Assembly (NCBI GenBank): GCA_013364255.1
Contig: CP054936.1
Coordinates: 1,952,853 to 2,016,852 of the forward strand
DNA length: 64,000 nt
Direction: 5' to 3'
Origin: Streptomyces seoulensis
GTDB lineage: Bacteria > Actinomycetota > Actinomycetes > Streptomycetales > Streptomycetaceae
Part shown: piece after piece, positions 1 to 11,779 of the stretch
Position numbering within the stretch: the stretch's first letter is position 1
Layout of the letters: each line of letters starts with the position of its first letter
The notes under the pieces: generated by a model
Told to the model about the DNA's origin: nothing
The model's input: only the letters and a program-made list of their open reading frames with translations
Database searches by the model: none
Program-made: the position numbers and the translations under genes

Positions 1-3000
1 GGGACGGGCAGGGCGCTCGCGTCGCCGCCGCTCTCGTACAGGGCGAACAGCTCGTCCAGGAAGAGCCAGGCCGACCAGCCGTCCCAGAGGATCAGGTGGC
101 GGCCGATGACGAGCCGGTCGCCGCGCTCCTCGCCGAGGCGCAGGAGGAGCATCCGGAACAGCGGGGGCGCGGCGAGGTCGAACCGGCGGTGGCGTTCCGC
201 TTCGGTCAACTCGGCTGTGCGGGCGTCCTGTTCGGCTCCGCGCAGGTGTGAGAGGTCGATCTCTTCGAGGGGCACTTCCGGGGCCCGCACGATGAACTGG
301 ACGGGCTGGGACGTTCCTTCGCTGGTGAAGCCGGCGCGGAGCCCGGGGTTGCGCTCCAGCAGGGTGCGCACGGCGGCGCGCAGCCGGTCCGCGTCCAGCC
401 GGGCGGCGAAGTCGAAGGTCTCGTGGACGGTGTAGACGTCGAGGGCGCCCCGGTCGTAGGCCGAGTGGAAGAACAGGCCCTCCTGGAGCGGTGCCAGCGG
501 CCATACGTCGGCGACGGCGGCCGGGGCGGCGAGCGCGCGGACGCGGGCGTGTTCGGCCTCGGTGAGGGTGAAGGGCGCGGCCGGGGTGTCGGCGGCGGCC
601 GCGGTGGTGCCCGCGGTGGCGGCGAGGGCGGCGGGTGTGCGGTGGGTGAACACGTCGCGAGGGCTGAGGTCGAGTCCGGCCGCGCGGGCCCGGCCGGCGA
701 CGCCGATGGAGCTGATGCTGTCGCCGCCGAGCCGGAAGAAGTCGTCGTCCGGGCCCACGTCCTCGGTGCCGAGCACGGCCGCGAAGATCTCGGTGAGCCG
801 CCGCTCCGCCTCGCCCGCGGGCTCGCGGCGGGCGGCGCGTTCGGCCTCGGGGGCGGGCAGCGCGGCCTGGTCGAGCTTGCCGCTCGGGGTGAGCGGCAGG
901 TCGTCGAGGACGACGTACGCCTCCGGCACGAGCGGTGCGGGCAGCGCGGCGGCGAGCGCGGCGCGCAGCGCGGCGGGGTCGGCGACGGCGCCGGTCGCCG
1001 GGACCGCGTAGGCGACCAGGTGCTGCTCGCGGACCACGACGGCGCCGCGGGCCACCGCCGGGTGGGCGGTCAACACGGCCTCGATCTCGCCGAGTTCGAT
1101 CCGGTTGCCGCGCAGTTTGACCTGCCGGTCGGTGCGGCCGAGGTAGTCGAGGGCGCCGTCCGGGCGGCGGCGCACCAGGTCTCCGGTGCGGTACATGCGG
1201 GCGCCGGGCGTGGCGGCGTCCGGGTCGGCGACGAAGCGGTCGGCGGTGAGGGCGGGGCGGCGGTGGTAGCCGCGGGCCAGCTGGACGCCGGTGAGGTACA
1301 GCTCGCCGGGCGTTCCGTCGGGCACCGGGCGCAGGCACGTGTCCAGCACGCGCAGGCCGGTGTTCCACACGGGCCGCCCGATGGGGACGGTGGTGCCGGG
1401 TGCGCCGTCGTAGGCGTGGTGGGTCACGTCGACGGCGGCCTCGGTGGGGCCGTACAGGTTGTGCAGCGGTACGCCGGTCAGCTCGCGCCAGCGGGCCGCC
1501 GTGCGGCCGGGCAGGGCTTCGCCGCTGCTGAAGACGCGGCGCAGGCGGGCCGCCCAGGACGGGTCCGCGGTCACCTCGTCGGAGGCGAGGAACGCCTCCA
1601 GCATCGAGGGCACGAAGTGCGTCGTCGTCACTCCCTCGGCCGCGATCAGCCGGGCGAGGTACCCGGGGTCACGGTGGCCGTCGGGCGCGGCCAGGACGAC
1701 GGCGGCGCCCTGGCACAGCGGCCAGAAGAACTCCCACACGCTCACGTCGAAGCTCGCCGGCGTCTTCTGCAGCACCCGGTCCTCGGGGGTCAGTCCGTAG
1801 GCGCCCTGCATCCAGGCGAGCCGGTTGCCGACGGCGCGGTGGGTGACGACGACGCCCTTGGGGCGGCCGGTGGAGCCGGAGGTGTAGATGAGGTAGGCGG
1901 GGTGGTCGGGGGTGAGCGGTGCGGCTTCGCTCTCGCCGGTCTCGCCCGCCTCGCCCTCCTCCTCGACGTGCAGGACCTCCAGGCCGTGCCCCTGTGGCAG
2001 GCGTGCGGCGTCGTGGGCGGTGGTGACGACGGTCCGGGCGCCGGAGTCGGCGAGCATGTACGCGATGCGGTCGGCCGGGTAGTCGAGGTCGACCGGCAGA
2101 TAGGCGGCGCCGGACTTGAGCACGCCGAGCAGGGCCACCATCAGTTCGGCCGAGCGCGGCACGGCGACGGCGACGAACTTCTCGGGTCCCGCCCCGGCGG
2201 CCCGCAGCCGGCGGGCCAACGCAGCGGCGCGCGCGTCGAGTTGGGCATAGGTGAGGGCGGTGTCGCCGTACACGACGGCGGTCGCCCCGGGGGTGCGGGC
2301 ACTCTGGGCGGAGATCGCGGCGGGCAGGGTGACGGGCGGCACGGGCCGCCGCTCGCCCTCGGTGTGCGCGGCGGCCCGCTCGGCCGGGGTGAGCAGGTCG
2401 AGGGCGGCCACCGGAAGCGCGGTGTCGTCGGCGAGGGCGGTCAGGACCAGAACGAGCCGGTCGACGACCGTCCGTACGGCGTCGCCGGGGATCCGGTCGG
2501 CGTGGTGCTTGAGCCGCAGGTCGAGCCGCCGGCCCGGCTTCACGATCAGCGCCAGCGGGTAGTGGACGGCGTCGTGGAAGGCGTGCCCGGCCAGCCGGAC
2601 GGCGCCGGTGGGGTCGGTGAGGCCCGGTTCGGCGGGGTAGTTCTCGAACACCACCAGGGTGTCGAAGAGTTCGCCGTCGCCCGCGTGCCCGGCGGCCCGC
2701 TGGATCTCGGCGAGGCCGAGGTGCTGGTGGTCCATCAGGGCGCTCTGCTCGCCCTGGAGGCGTTCCAGGACGGCGCCCAGGGTGTCGGCGGGGGCCCAGC
2801 TCAGGCGGGTGGGCAGGGTGTTGATGAAGAGGCCGATCATCGACTCGATGCCGTCCACGGCGGCGTCGCGGCCGGAGACGGTGGCGCCGAAGACCACGTC
2901 CTGGCGCCCGGTCAGCCCGGCCAGCAGCAGGCCCCAGGCGGCCTGGACGACCGTGCCGAGGGTGACGCCGTGCGCACGGGCGCGGGCGGTGAGGCGGGCG

Positions 3001-6000
3001 GTGGTGCGCTCGGGCAGTTCGACGCGGATCTGGGCGGGATCGATCGGCCCGGTGGCCGGGTTCCCGGCCAGCCGGGTGGGCTCGTCGATGCCGGCCAGCG
3101 CGGTGCGCCACGCCTGTCGTGCGGCCTCGCGGTCGGCGCGGGCTATCCGGGCCAGATGATCGCGGTACGGGGCGACTACGGGCAGCTCGGCCGGCCGCTC
3201 GCCGTAGAGGGCGAGGAGTTCGCGGTGCAGGACGGGCAGCGACCAGCCGTCGGCGATGATGTGATGGAACGTCAGCAGCAGGCGGCTGCGGTCCTCGCCG
3301 AGGCGGACCAGGGCGAAACGCAGCAGCGGCGGGCGGGCGAGGTCGATGCGGTGGGCGCGTTCGTCGGCGGCGACGGCCTCGGCGAGGCCCGCGCGGACGT
3401 CGGCGGCCTGGGCGGACAGGTCGACCTCGCGCCAGGGCAGGTCGAGGCCGGTGGCGATGAGCTGGACGGGACGGCCGTCGGGGAGCTGGCGGAAGCAGGC
3501 CCGCAGGGGTGCGTGCCGGTCGAGCAACCGCTCGGCGGCGCGCCGCAGTTGACCGCCGTCGACGGGTCCGGCCAGGTCGATGGTCTGCTGGACGACGTAG
3601 GCGTCGTGCTCGGCGCCGTCCACCAGGGCGTGGAAGTAGAAGCCCTCCTGGAGCGGGCCGAGCGGCAGGACTTCGGCGACGGTGAGCGGGTCCTCGCCCC
3701 GCAGTGCGGCGAGTTCGGCGTCCGTGGGCGTCTGCCAGGGCGCCTCGGCGCTCTCGCCCGCGCTGTCGGCGGTGCGGGCGACGGTGGCCAGCTCGGCGAC
3801 GGTGCGGTGCCGGAAGACGTCGCGCGGGGTCAGTTCCAGACCGGCGCGGCGGGCCAGGACGAGCAGGTGGATGGCGACGATGCTGTCGCCGCCGAGCGCG
3901 AAGAAGTCGTCGTCCGCGGTCACCGAGGGGACGCGCAGGGCGCGCGCGTACAGGTCGCACAGCAGGCGTTCGCGTTCGGTGCGCGGGGCGCGGCCCGAGC
4001 TGAGCAGGCCGTAGTCCGGTACGGGCAGGGCCGCGGCGTCCAGCTTGCCGCTGGGGGTGACCGGGAGCCGGTCCAGCGGGACGAGGGCGGCCGGGACCAT
4101 GTACGCGGGCAGGAACTCGGCGGCGTGCGCGCGCAGCACGGCCATCAGCGCGGTGACGTTGCGGAACGGCGCGGGGCGGTTGGCGTACGGCCGGGTCCTG
4201 CCGGGCCGGTAGAGCGGGCCGGGCGGGGCGGCGTCGCCGAGCGCGAACACCGCGTCGAAGCTGCCGTCCTCGGCGTCCGCGGTCCAGGTGAGGCCGGTGC
4301 GGTAGCCGTGCCGGGGGGCGGTCTCGTCGAGGGCGGCGGGGTCCACGCCGGCGGGGCCGGTGCGGCTGCTGTCGTCGAGGGCGCCGAGTGCGGCCAGGTC
4401 GGGGGCGAGGCGGGCGTTGGGGATGCCGGTGACGCGCAGCAGGGCCGGCCGGTCCGGGGCGGTGAGCCGTTCGGCGAGGGCCTCGGGGGAGCCGACGGCA
4501 AACCAGGGGAGCCGCGGGGCGGTGTCCGGGGCCGGGTGGGCGCCGGGGCGCAGGACGACGTCGTAGCGGTAGCGGGTCAGCTCGTTGTGGTGGGCGCCGC
4601 GCTTGATCCGCACGTCGGCCGTGAAGCCGTCCAGGGTGGCGAAGTAGTCGGGGTCGAGAAGGAGTTCGCCCTCCCAGGCGACGGCCCGGTCCACGGCGGC
4701 CCGCAGGGCCTCCTTGTCGTCGGAACGGCCGTCGCCGGGGCGGCCGTCGGCGGCGCGGCCGGACTCGATGGCGGCGGCGAGGGTGCGCTGGAGCCGCAGG
4801 TTGCGGACGTCGCCCACGAACAGCGCGCCGCCGGGGGCGAGGAGCCGGGCGGCCGAGCGCAGGACGCCGGTGAGGTAGTCGGCGCTAGGGAAGTACTGGA
4901 CGACCGAGTTGACGACGACCGTGTCGAAGTGCCCTTCGGGCAGGCCGGTCAGCTCGTGCGCGGGGCGGGCGAGCAGGGTGACCCGGCCGGCCAGCGCGGG
5001 TACGCCGTCCACCTGGGCGCGCAGGGCGCGTACCGCCTCCTCGGAGAGGTCGGTGCCCCAGTACTCGGCGCAGTCGGGGGCGATACGGGACAGCAGCAGT
5101 CCGCTGCCGACGCCGATCTCCAGGACGCGGCGGGGCCGCAGCCCGCGGATCCGGGCCACGGTGGCGTCCCGCCACTCGCGCAGATCGGCGAGGGGGATGG
5201 GCAGGCCGTCGTACATGCTGTTCCAGCCCGCGAAGTTCTCCTCCAGGCCCTCCGATCCGGCGGCGGAGTAGAGGAGTTCGTGCAGGTCCTTCCAGTCGGC
5301 GACGGCCTCGTCGGCTCCGGCGGCCGTGTCCAGGGAGGGGACCACGTAGGCGGCGAGGCGGCGGTCGCCGGGGCGGTCCTCGCGGACCACGACGGCGGCC
5401 TGGTCGACGGCGGGGTGGGCGCGCAGCACCGACTCGATCTCGCCGGGTTCGACGCGGAAGCCGCGGATCTTGATCTGGCCGTCGGCGCGGCCGTGGAACT
5501 CCAGCCGGCCGTCCGCCGTCCAGCGGACCAGGTCGCCGGTGCGGTACAGCCGTTCGCCGGGCGCGCCGAAGGGGTCGGCGACGAACCGCTCGGCGGTCAG
5601 CGCGGGCCGGCCGAGGTAGCCGCGGGCGAGTCCGGCGCCGCCGAGGTACAACTCCCCCACCACACCGGCCGGTACGGGGCGCAGCCGGTCGTCCAGGACG
5701 TAGGCGCGGGTGCCGGGGTCGGGGACGCCGATGGGCACGATGGCGCCCGCCGGGGTGTCGGGGTCGCAGCGGCCGAGCGTGGAGTTGGTGGTGGCCTCGG
5801 TGGGGCCGTAGGCGTTGAACATCATCCGGCCGCGCGCGTAGCGGCCGACCAGTTCGGGCGAGACGCGTTCGGTGCCGGCCAGCAGGGTCGCGGCGGGCGG
5901 CAGGTGGACGTCGTCCGGCATCGCCGCGAGCAGGGCGGGCGGCAGGATCATGAAGGTGACGCCGTGCGCGTGGGCGTAGTCGGCGAGCGGGGCGCCGGGG

Positions 6001-7385
6001 ACGCGGCGGTCGGCGGGCACGACGACGAGGCGGCCGCCGGAGAGCAGGCCGAGGCACAGGTCCCAGAAGGCCACGTCGAAGCTGGGCGAGGCGAACTGGA
6101 GGACCCGGCTGTGCGGGCCGATGCCGAACCGCTCGCGCTGGGTGGCGACCAGCCCCGCGACGCCGGCGTGGGAGAGGACCACGCCCTTGGGGCGGCCGGT
6201 GGAGCCGGAGGTGTAGATGACGTACGCCGCGTGGGCCGTGGTCAACCCGGCGGCGACGTCCGGGTCGTGGGCCGGGTGGGCGGCGACTTCGGCGGAGGTC
6301 TCCGGGGCGTCGAGGACCAGTGGGTCGGCGCCGGGCGGCAGGTCGGGGAGCGTGTCGGCGGTGGTGACCAGGCAGACCGGGCGGGCGTCGTCCAGCATGT
6401 AGGCGATGCGGTCGGCCGGGTAGTCGGTGTCGATCGGGAGGTAGGCGGCGCCCGTCTTGAGCACGGCGACCTCGGCGACGATCATGTCCGCTGAGCGCGG
6501 CACGGCGAGGGCCACGACCTGCTCGGGTCCGGCGCCCCGGGCGACCAGGGCGTGCGCCAACCGGGCGGCGCGCTCGTCGAGTTCGGCGTAGGTGAGGCGG
6601 ACGTCGTCGTGGACGAGGGCCACGTCGCGCGGCCGGGCGGCGACCTGTTCGGCGAACATGCGCGGCCAGGTGAGCGCGGGCACGTCGTGCGCGGTGTCGT
6701 TCCAGTCGGTCAGCAGTCGCCGCCGCTCGTCGGCGCCGAGGAGTTCGAGGTCGGCGACGGGTGTGCCGGGGCGGGCGAGGGCGTCGGCGAGGAGGGTGGC
6801 GTAGTGGCCCAGGATGCGGTCGGCGGTGGCGGGTTGGAAGACGTCCTCGGCGTACCGGAGCCGCAGCCGTCCGTCGGTCACGGACAGCGCGAGGTCCAGC
6901 GGGCCGCCGTCGTCCCAGGGCGCGGGGCCGAAGCCCGCGGCGCACAACAGGGCGCCGCCGCGCCCGGGTTCGGGGGCGAGCAGGCGCAGCAGCTCGCCGG
7001 TCGGCAGCCGGTGCGCGGCGGCCTCGTCGCGTACGGCGGCGACGCGCTCGCGCAGCCTGGCGAACGACAGCTCCCCGTGCACCGGCACCCGCAGCGGCAG
7101 TCCCTCGTGCGCGACCGTCACCTCGCCCGGCGCGCCGCCGCCGTAGCGGTGCAGCAGGGCGGTGAAGGCGGCGAGGCGGGTGGTCTCGTCGGCCGTCGGG
7201 CCGGGCGGGGCCGTGCGGTCGGCGTACGGTCCGGATCGCCGCGGGTGCGGCGGGTGCGGGAAGTCGAAGGGCAGCGAGGTCTGCGGCGCCGGTGAGCCGA
7301 ACCGCTCCCGCCAGTGGTCCGCCGAGGTCGCCGCCCGCGCCGTCGCGGCGGCGGAGGGTGTGGAAGAACGCCTGTTGCCCGACAC
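1..7385 (-). CDS. Siderophore non-ribosomal peptide synthetase (3' end beyond window)
   Basis: This is a modular NRPS, of which about 2461 residues are visible; the C-terminus lies left of base 1. Domains in order: a condensation-like remnant lacking HHxxxDG (about 15-210); adenylation A1 (YTSGSTG near 391, YGPTE near 523, YRTGDL near 615) with a SAM methyltransferase inserted after motif A8 (VLEIGVGSG near 752) and A10 near 1110; carrier T1 (GGDSI near 1168); C (HHIIADG near 1373); A2 (YTSGSTG near 1833); T2 (near 2220); and a second C (HLILWDG near 2431) cut by the edge. My reading of the A2 pocket is DVWHFSLVDK, the serine code. A1 reads about DVWILGATNK, which I cannot match. The GTG start at 7385 follows GGAGG. 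Ornithine formyltransferase and hydroxylase genes nearby suggest that A1 loads N5-formyl-N5-hydroxyornithine, N-methylated in place. Further modules and an MbtH protein are expected off-window. Confidence 0.93.
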   Translation of the reverse strand, partial: MSGNRRSSTPSAAATARAATSADHWRERFGSPAPQTSLPFDFPHPPHPRRSGPYADRTAPPGPTADETTRLAAFTALLHRYGGGAPGEVTVAHEGLPLRVPVHGELSFARLRERVAAVRDEAAAHRLPTGELLRLLAPEPGRGGALLCAAGFGPAPWDDGGPLDLALSVTDGRLRLRYAEDVFQPATADRILGHYATLLADALARPGTPVADLELLGADERRRLLTDWNDTAHDVPALTWPRMFAEQVAARPRDVALVHDDVRLTYAELDERAARLAHALVARGAGPEQVVALAVPRSADMIVAEVAVLKTGAAYLPIDTDYPADRIAYMLDDARPVCLVTTADTLPDLPPGADPLVLDAPETSAEVAAHPAHDPDVAAGLTTAHAAYVIYTSGSTGRPKGVVLSHAGVAGLVATQRERFGIGPHSRVLQFASPSFDVAFWDLCLGLLSGGRLVVVPADRRVPGAPLADYAHAHGVTFMILPPALLAAMPDDVHLPPAATLLAGTERVSPELVGRYARGRMMFNAYGPTEATTNSTLGRCDPDTPAGAIVPIGVPDPGTRAYVLDDRLRPVPAGVVGELYLGGAGLARGYLGRPALTAERFVADPFGAPGERLYRTGDLVRWTADGRLEFHGRADGQIKIRGFRVEPGEIESVLRAHPAVDQAAVVVREDRPGDRRLAAYVVPSLDTAAGADEAVADWKDLHELLYSAAGSEGLEENFAGWNSMYDGLPIPLADLREWRDATVARIRGLRPRRVLEIGVGSGLLLSRIAPDCAEYWGTDLSEEAVRALRAQVDGVPALAGRVTLLARPAHELTGLPEGHFDTVVVNSVVQYFPSADYLTGVLRSAARLLAPGGALFVGDVRNLRLQRTLAAAIESGRAADGRPGDGRSDDKEALRAAVDRAVAWEGELLLDPDYFATLDGFTADVRIKRGAHHNELTRYRYDVVLRPGAHPAPDTAPRLPWFAVGSPEALAERLTAPDRPALLRVTGIPNARLAPDLAALGALDDSSRTGPAGVDPAALDETAPRHGYRTGLTWTADAEDGSFDAVFALGDAAPPGPLYRPGRTRPYANRPAPFRNVTALMAVLRAHAAEFLPAYMVPAALVPLDRLPVTPSGKLDAAALPVPDYGLLSSGRAPRTERERLLCDLYARALRVPSVTADDDFFALGGDSIVAIHLLVLARRAGLELTPRDVFRHRTVAELATVARTADSAGESAEAPWQTPTDAELAALRGEDPLTVAEVLPLGPLQEGFYFHALVDGAEHDAYVVQQTIDLAGPVDGGQLRRAAERLLDRHAPLRACFRQLPDGRPVQLIATGLDLPWREVDLSAQAADVRAGLAEAVAADERAHRIDLARPPLLRFALVRLGEDRSRLLLTFHHIIADGWSLPVLHRELLALYGERPAELPVVAPYRDHLARIARADREAARQAWRTALAGIDEPTRLAGNPATGPIDPAQIRVELPERTTARLTARARAHGVTLGTVVQAAWGLLLAGLTGRQDVVFGATVSGRDAAVDGIESMIGLFINTLPTRLSWAPADTLGAVLERLQGEQSALMDHQHLGLAEIQRAAGHAGDGELFDTLVVFENYPAEPGLTDPTGAVRLAGHAFHDAVHYPLALIVKPGRRLDLRLKHHADRIPGDAVRTVVDRLVLVLTALADDTALPVAALDLLTPAERAAAHTEGERRPVPPVTLPAAISAQSARTPGATAVVYGDTALTYAQLDARAAALARRLRAAGAGPEKFVAVAVPRSAELMVALLGVLKSGAAYLPVDLDYPADRIAYMLADSGARTVVTTAHDAARLPQGHGLEVLHVEEEGEAGETGESEAAPLTPDHPAYLIYTSGSTGRPKGVVVTHRAVGNRLAWMQGAYGLTPEDRVLQKTPASFDVSVWEFFWPLCQGAAVVLAAPDGHRDPGYLARLIAAEGVTTTHFVPSMLEAFLASDEVTADPSWAARLRRVFSSGEALPGRTAARWRELTGVPLHNLYGPTEAAVDVTHHAYDGAPGTTVPIGRPVWNTGLRVLDTCLRPVPDGTPGELYLTGVQLARGYHRRPALTADRFVADPDAATPGARMYRTGDLVRRRPDGALDYLGRTDRQVKLRGNRIELGEIEAVLTAHPAVARGAVVVREQHLVAYAVPATGAVADPAALRAALAAALPAPLVPEAYVVLDDLPLTPSGKLDQAALPAPEAERAARREPAGEAERRLTEIFAAVLGTEDVGPDDDFFRLGGDSISSIGVAGRARAAGLDLSPRDVFTHRTPAALAATAGTTAAAADTPAAPFTLTEAEHARVRALAAPAAVADVWPLAPLQEGLFFHSAYDRGALDVYTVHETFDFAARLDADRLRAAVRTLLERNPGLRAGFTSEGTSQPVQFIVRAPEVPLEEIDLSHLRGAEQDARTAELTEAERHRRFDLAAPPLFRMLLLRLGEERGDRLVIGRHLILWDGWSAWLFLDELFALYESGGDASALPV

Positions 7386-7445
7386 AGCTGCCCGTGCCTC
7401 CCCATAGGTGTGGAACGGCTCAGCGGAGCCGCGACCGCCCACATA

Positions 7446-7466
7446 GTAAGGTAAGGGTTGCCTAAC
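7446..7466. promoter_or_regulatory. Iron box (DmdR/IdeR-type operator) upstream of the NRPS gene
   Basis: An imperfect palindrome (TAAGGTAAGGGTTGCCTAAC) resembles the actinobacterial iron box TTAGGTTAGGCTCACCTAA. It lies about 60 bp upstream of the NRPS start, in an AT-richer stretch. It would allow iron-dependent repression of the NRPS by a DtxR-family repressor. Confidence 0.72.
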
Positions 7467-7510
7467 TCAATAGGGCCGCCGAGGTTTGGGACGGGCCGCA
7501 TCGCAGCGGC

Positions 7511-7529
7511 TGAGGTTATGCTCACCTAA
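7511..7529. promoter_or_regulatory. Iron box upstream of the siderophore import operon
   Basis: TGAGGTTATGCTCACCTAA matches the iron-box consensus TTAGGTTAGGCTCACCTAA at 17 of 19 positions. It ends 54 bp before the permease start, so it probably controls the import operon. The divergent NRPS has its own box about 50 bp away. Confidence 0.85.
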
Positions 7530-7583
7530 CCTGTTGTCAGTACTGTTCCGCGGTCCACCGAACGACGTCATGGAGACCGGCAA

Positions 7584-8609
7584 GTGGCTTCCGGCAGAAG
7601 GCTTCGCACCACGGTGCTGGTGGCGCTGATCGTCGCCCTCCTGATCCTGCTGTCCCTCCTCTCCGTGGCGCTGGGCGCGTTGAGCGTCCCGCTCGACCAG
7701 GTGGTCCGCTCGGTCCTCGGGCATCCGCCCAGCCGCCTGATCGACAACGTGATCTGGTCGGTGCGCGTCCCGCGCACCCTGCTCGGCCTGACCACAGGCG
7801 CCGCGCTCGGCCTGTCCGGCGCGCTGATGCAGGCGCTGACCCGCAACCCGCTCGCCGACCCCGGCATCCTCGGCGTCAGCGCCGGCGCCTCGTTCGCCAT
7901 CGTGGTGTCGGTCGCGGTGTTCGGCGTCGGATCGCTGTACGGCTACGTGTGGTTCGCCTTCGCCGGCGCGCTCGTCGCGAGCGTCCTGGTCTTCTTCCTG
8001 GGGCGGCTCGGCCGGTCCGGGGCCACCCCGGTCAAGCTCGCGCTCGCCGGAGTGGCCGTCACCTCCCTGCTCTCCTCGCTCACCAGCGCCGTGGTCCTCA
8101 CCGACCAGGACGCGCTGGACCGCTACCGCTTCTGGTCCGCCGGCACCCTGGCCGACAAGGACTCCGGCGACCTGCTGCGCATCCTGCCGTTCCTGGCGGT
8201 CGGCGCCGTCCTCGCCCTGTCCTGCGCCCCCGCACTCAACAGCCTGGCCCTCGGCGACGACGTGGCCGCCTCCCTCGGCCGGCGGCTGGGCCTGGTACGC
8301 CTCCAGGGCGTGACCGCGATCATGCTGCTGACCGGCGCGTCGGTCGCCGTCATCGGCCCCGTGGTCTTCCTCGGCCTCGTCGTCCCGCATCTGGCCCGGA
8401 TGCTCGCCCAGTTCGCCGGCATCGGCCCCGACCACCGCTGGCTGCTGCCGCTGTCGGCCGCGCTCGCGCCCGTGCTGCTGCTCTCCGCCGACATCGTGGG
8501 CCGGATGGCGGCCCGCCCCACCGAGATCCAGGCCGGCGTCCTCGTCGCCTTCCTCGGCGGCCCGTTCTTCATCGCCCTGGTCCGCCGCCGCAAGCTCGCG
8601 GAGGTATGA
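7584..8609 (+). CDS. Ferric-siderophore ABC transporter permease (FecCD family), first subunit
   Basis: A 341-residue polytopic inner-membrane protein of the FecCD/BtuC family, which forms half of the import channel for a ferric siderophore. The N-terminal membrane segment (residues about 8-30) is followed by the family motif GxSGALMQALTRNPLADPGILG, which here begins near residue 70. Later hydrophobic segments end in GGPFFIALVRRRK, the typical C-terminus. The GTG start has GGAG 9 nt upstream. Its stop overlaps the next start (ATGA), so the two permeases are translationally coupled. With the second permease and the ATPase it forms a three-gene import operon behind an iron box. No lipoprotein binding component is visible here; it may lie left of the window. 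Confidence 0.92.
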   Translation: MASGRRLRTTVLVALIVALLILLSLLSVALGALSVPLDQVVRSVLGHPPSRLIDNVIWSVRVPRTLLGLTTGAALGLSGALMQALTRNPLADPGILGVSAGASFAIVVSVAVFGVGSLYGYVWFAFAGALVASVLVFFLGRLGRSGATPVKLALAGVAVTSLLSSLTSAVVLTDQDALDRYRFWSAGTLADKDSGDLLRILPFLAVGAVLALSCAPALNSLALGDDVAASLGRRLGLVRLQGVTAIMLLTGASVAVIGPVVFLGLVVPHLARMLAQFAGIGPDHRWLLPLSAALAPVLLLSADIVGRMAARPTEIQAGVLVAFLGGPFFIALVRRRKLAEV

Positions 8610-9712
8610 GCGTGCCCGCGAAGTCCTCTCCCGCCCTGCCCGCACCGTCCGCCCTCCCGGCGCGGTCCGCGCTGCGCGACCGGCCGTTCCGCCTCGCCGC
8701 GCCGCCGGTGTCCGGCATGTGGCGGCCGCGTCTGGTGCTGACCGGAGTGCTCGTCGGCGTCGGCGCGTTCGCGCTGTTCTGCTGGGGCCTGGCCCTCGGC
8801 GACTACCCGGTGAGCCTGCCCGAGGTGGTCAAGGCCCTGTTCGGCGTGGGCGATCCCGGCACCCTCACCGTCGTACGGGAGCTGCGGCTGCCCCGCGCCC
8901 TCACCGGCCTCCTGGTCGGCGTCGCCTTCGGCGTCTCCGGGGCCGTGTTCCAGACGATGACCCGCAATCCGCTGGCCAGCCCCGACATGATCGGGCTGAC
9001 CGAGGGCGCCGGGACCGCCGTGGTCGCGGCGGTGGTCCTCGGCTGGACCGGCGGACTCGGACTGTCCACGCTGGGACTGCTCGGCGCCCTGGCGACCGCG
9101 CTGCTGGTGTACGCGCTGGCGTGGAAGGGCGGGGCCACCGGCTACCGCATCATCCTCGTCGGCATCGGCGTCTCCTGGATCTGCACCAGCGCCACCGACT
9201 TCCTGGTGGCGCGCGGCAACCGGTTCGAGGCCGAGGAGGCGCTCGGCTGGCTCGTCGGCAACCTCAACGGCCGCACCTGGAGCCAGGTGGACTCCCTGGC
9301 CGTCGCGCTGGCCGTGCTGCTCCCGGCCGCGCTGGGCATGGGCCGCTGGATGCGCACGCTCCAGCTCGGCGACGACGTCGCCGCCGGACTCGGCACGCCC
9401 GTCCAGCCGGTCCGGCTGGCGCTGCTGCTCACCGGGGTGGGCCTGGTCGCCTTCGGCACCGCGGCGGCCGGGCCGGTCGCCTTCGTCGCCCTGGCCTGTC
9501 CGCAGATCGCCCTGCGGCTGGCCGGCACCTCGGCGCCGCCCCCGCTCGTCTCCGGTCTCACCGGCGCGTTCGTCGTCCTCGGCTCCGACCTCCTCGCACG
9601 CGAGGCGATCCCCGGGACGGAACTGCCGGTCGGGATCGTCACCGGCGCCCTCGGCGCGCCGGTCCTGCTGTGGCTGCTCATCCGCGCCAACCGCGCGGGC
9701 TCTGGAGGCTGA
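8606..9712 (+). CDS. Ferric-siderophore ABC transporter permease (FecCD family), second subunit
   Basis: A 368-residue FecCD-type permease, partner of the preceding gene in a heterodimeric channel. It carries a longer N-terminal tail rich in Ala, Pro and Ser (about 45 residues). The core follows with the signature [20 protein letters not shown], about ten hydrophobic segments and the ending [11 protein letters not shown]. The ATG overlaps the upstream stop as ATGA with GGAGG just before it, which fixes the start. The tail is cytoplasmic by prediction; I assign no function to it. Iron control comes from the operator at 7511. Confidence 0.92.
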   Translation: MSVPAKSSPALPAPSALPARSALRDRPFRLAAPPVSGMWRPRLVLTGVLVGVGAFALFCWGLALGDYPVSLPEVVKALFGVGDPGTLTVVRELRLPRALTGLLVGVAFGVSGAVFQTMTRNPLASPDMIGLTEGAGTAVVAAVVLGWTGGLGLSTLGLLGALATALLVYALAWKGGATGYRIILVGIGVSWICTSATDFLVARGNRFEAEEALGWLVGNLNGRTWSQVDSLAVALAVLLPAALGMGRWMRTLQLGDDVAAGLGTPVQPVRLALLLTGVGLVAFGTAAAGPVAFVALACPQIALRLAGTSAPPPLVSGLTGAFVVLGSDLLAREAIPGTELPVGIVTGALGAPVLLWLLIRANRAGSGG

Positions 9713-9716
9713 TCCC

Positions 9717-10628
<912 letters not shown>

Positions 10629-10638
10629 GCCCGCCCCC

Positions 10639-10703
10639 GATCCGGCGCACGGCCCCGGTCCGACCCGGCGCGCGGCCCGACGCGATCCGGCGCGCGGCCC
10701 CGG
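10639..10703. repeat. Degenerate direct repeats in the convergent intergenic gap
   Basis: Three imperfect copies of a roughly 20-bp GC-rich unit (GATCCGGCGCRCGGCCCCGG type) occur at about 10639, 10662 and 10684. They lie between the convergent ATPase and formyltransferase genes. Their role is unknown; they may take part in termination or be slippage products. Confidence 0.45.
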
Positions 10704-10741
10704 CGTGGCGCGCGCCGGCCGCGGCGTGTTCCGCCCGGCGC

Positions 10742-11695
10742 TCAGGGCCGGGACGTCAAGTACCCGCCCATCGTGCGGAAGTAGTCCGTCGCCGCGTACT
10801 CCGTGCCGTCGTCCGTGCGCACCCGCCGGACCAGGAAGCCGGGGCAGCGCCCGGTGTGGGCGTCGGCGCCCGCCACGACGACCACGCCGTCGCCCTCGCG
10901 GATGAAGACGCGGCCCGGGGTGCCGCCGTAGCGTCCCTCGGACACCGCCGCGGAGACGATCCTGAGCCGCTTGCCGCCGTGGAAGGCGTAGGCGTTCGGG
11001 TACGGGTCGGACTGGGCCCGCACGAGGCGTTCCAGCCGGTCGGCGGGCCAACTCCAGTCGATGCGGCTGTCCTCGGCCGACCGCTTGTGGAAGAAGCTGG
11101 CGCGGGCGCGGTCCTGCGGCATCCACTGGCCGGTGTCCTGGCCGGAGGCGATCAGGTCAAGTGACTCCCGCACGAGGGGCGCGATGAGGTCGACGGTGCG
11201 GTGGAAGAGGTCGGTGGCGGTGTCGGTGGGGCCGACCGGCACCGAGCGCTGCACGAGGACGTCGCCGGCGTCCAGTTCGGCGTTCATGCGGTGCGCGGTC
11301 ACCCCGACCCGCTCCTCACCGTTGATCAGCGCCCAGATGATCGGGGAGAACCCGGCGTAGGCGGGCAGCAGCGAGTCGTGGATGTTGAGGGTGCCGTGCG
11401 CGGGGAGGTCGAACAGCTCCGGCGGCAGCCAGGTCCGCCAGTTGTTGGCCACGATGATGTCGGGGCGCGACTCCCGTACCGCGTCGAGGAGTTCGGCGTC
11501 GTCGGGACGGCTGCGCAGCAGCACCGGGACGTCGTGCTTCTCGGCCAGTTCGGCGACGTTGTCGTCCCATATCTTCTCGTAGGCGTGCTCGCTCTTCGGA
11601 TGGGTGACGACGAGCACCACCTCGTGGTCGGAGTCCAGCAACGCCTGCAGCGTGCGGTGGCCCCACGTCTGGTAGCCGAGCATGACGACCCGCAT
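10742..11695 (-). CDS. Hydroxyornithine N-formyltransferase for siderophore assembly (CchA-like)
   Basis: A 317-residue protein of the methionyl-tRNA formyltransferase fold. In siderophore loci such enzymes transfer a formyl group from 10-formyl-tetrahydrofolate to N5-hydroxyornithine. The catalytic Asn, His and Asp are all visible, in NIHDSLLPAYAG and in GVTAHRMNAELDAGD. The C-terminal half (YPNAYAF, then KRLRIVSA) matches the Fmt C-terminal domain. I prefer the ATG at 11695, which has AAGGGA upstream. An in-frame ATG at 11722 lies only 3 bp from the iron box and has little room for a leader. The gene diverges from the ornithine hydroxylase gene across a shared iron box, which ties the two steps together. 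Confidence 0.9.
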   Translation of the reverse strand: MRVVMLGYQTWGHRTLQALLDSDHEVVLVVTHPKSEHAYEKIWDDNVAELAEKHDVPVLLRSRPDDAELLDAVRESRPDIIVANNWRTWLPPELFDLPAHGTLNIHDSLLPAYAGFSPIIWALINGEERVGVTAHRMNAELDAGDVLVQRSVPVGPTDTATDLFHRTVDLIAPLVRESLDLIASGQDTGQWMPQDRARASFFHKRSAEDSRIDWSWPADRLERLVRAQSDPYPNAYAFHGGKRLRIVSAAVSEGRYGGTPGRVFIREGDGVVVVAGADAHTGRCPGFLVRRVRTDDGTEYAATDYFRTMGGYLTSRP

Positions 11696-11724
11696 GACGG
11701 TCCATCCCTTCACAGACTCCATTG

Positions 11725-11743
11725 CTAGGTAAGCCTTACCTTA
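11725..11743. promoter_or_regulatory. Iron box between formyltransferase and ornithine hydroxylase genes
   Basis: CTAGGTAAGCCTTACCTTA matches the iron-box consensus at about 14 of 19 positions and is itself a good palindrome (AGGTAAG/CTTACCT). It is the only such site in the divergent gap, so one repressor dimer pair could shut off both genes. Confidence 0.78.
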
Positions 11744-11779
11744 TCTAGCATGAGGCTGCCTGAGGGAGGCGATGCCAAG

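Noticed and set aside
423..6494. Plus-strand open frame of 2023 codons
   Set aside because: It is the antisense shadow of the NRPS gene. It is Gly/Val/Gln-rich with no domain motif, while the minus strand shows ordered NRPS motifs in one frame from GTG 7385.
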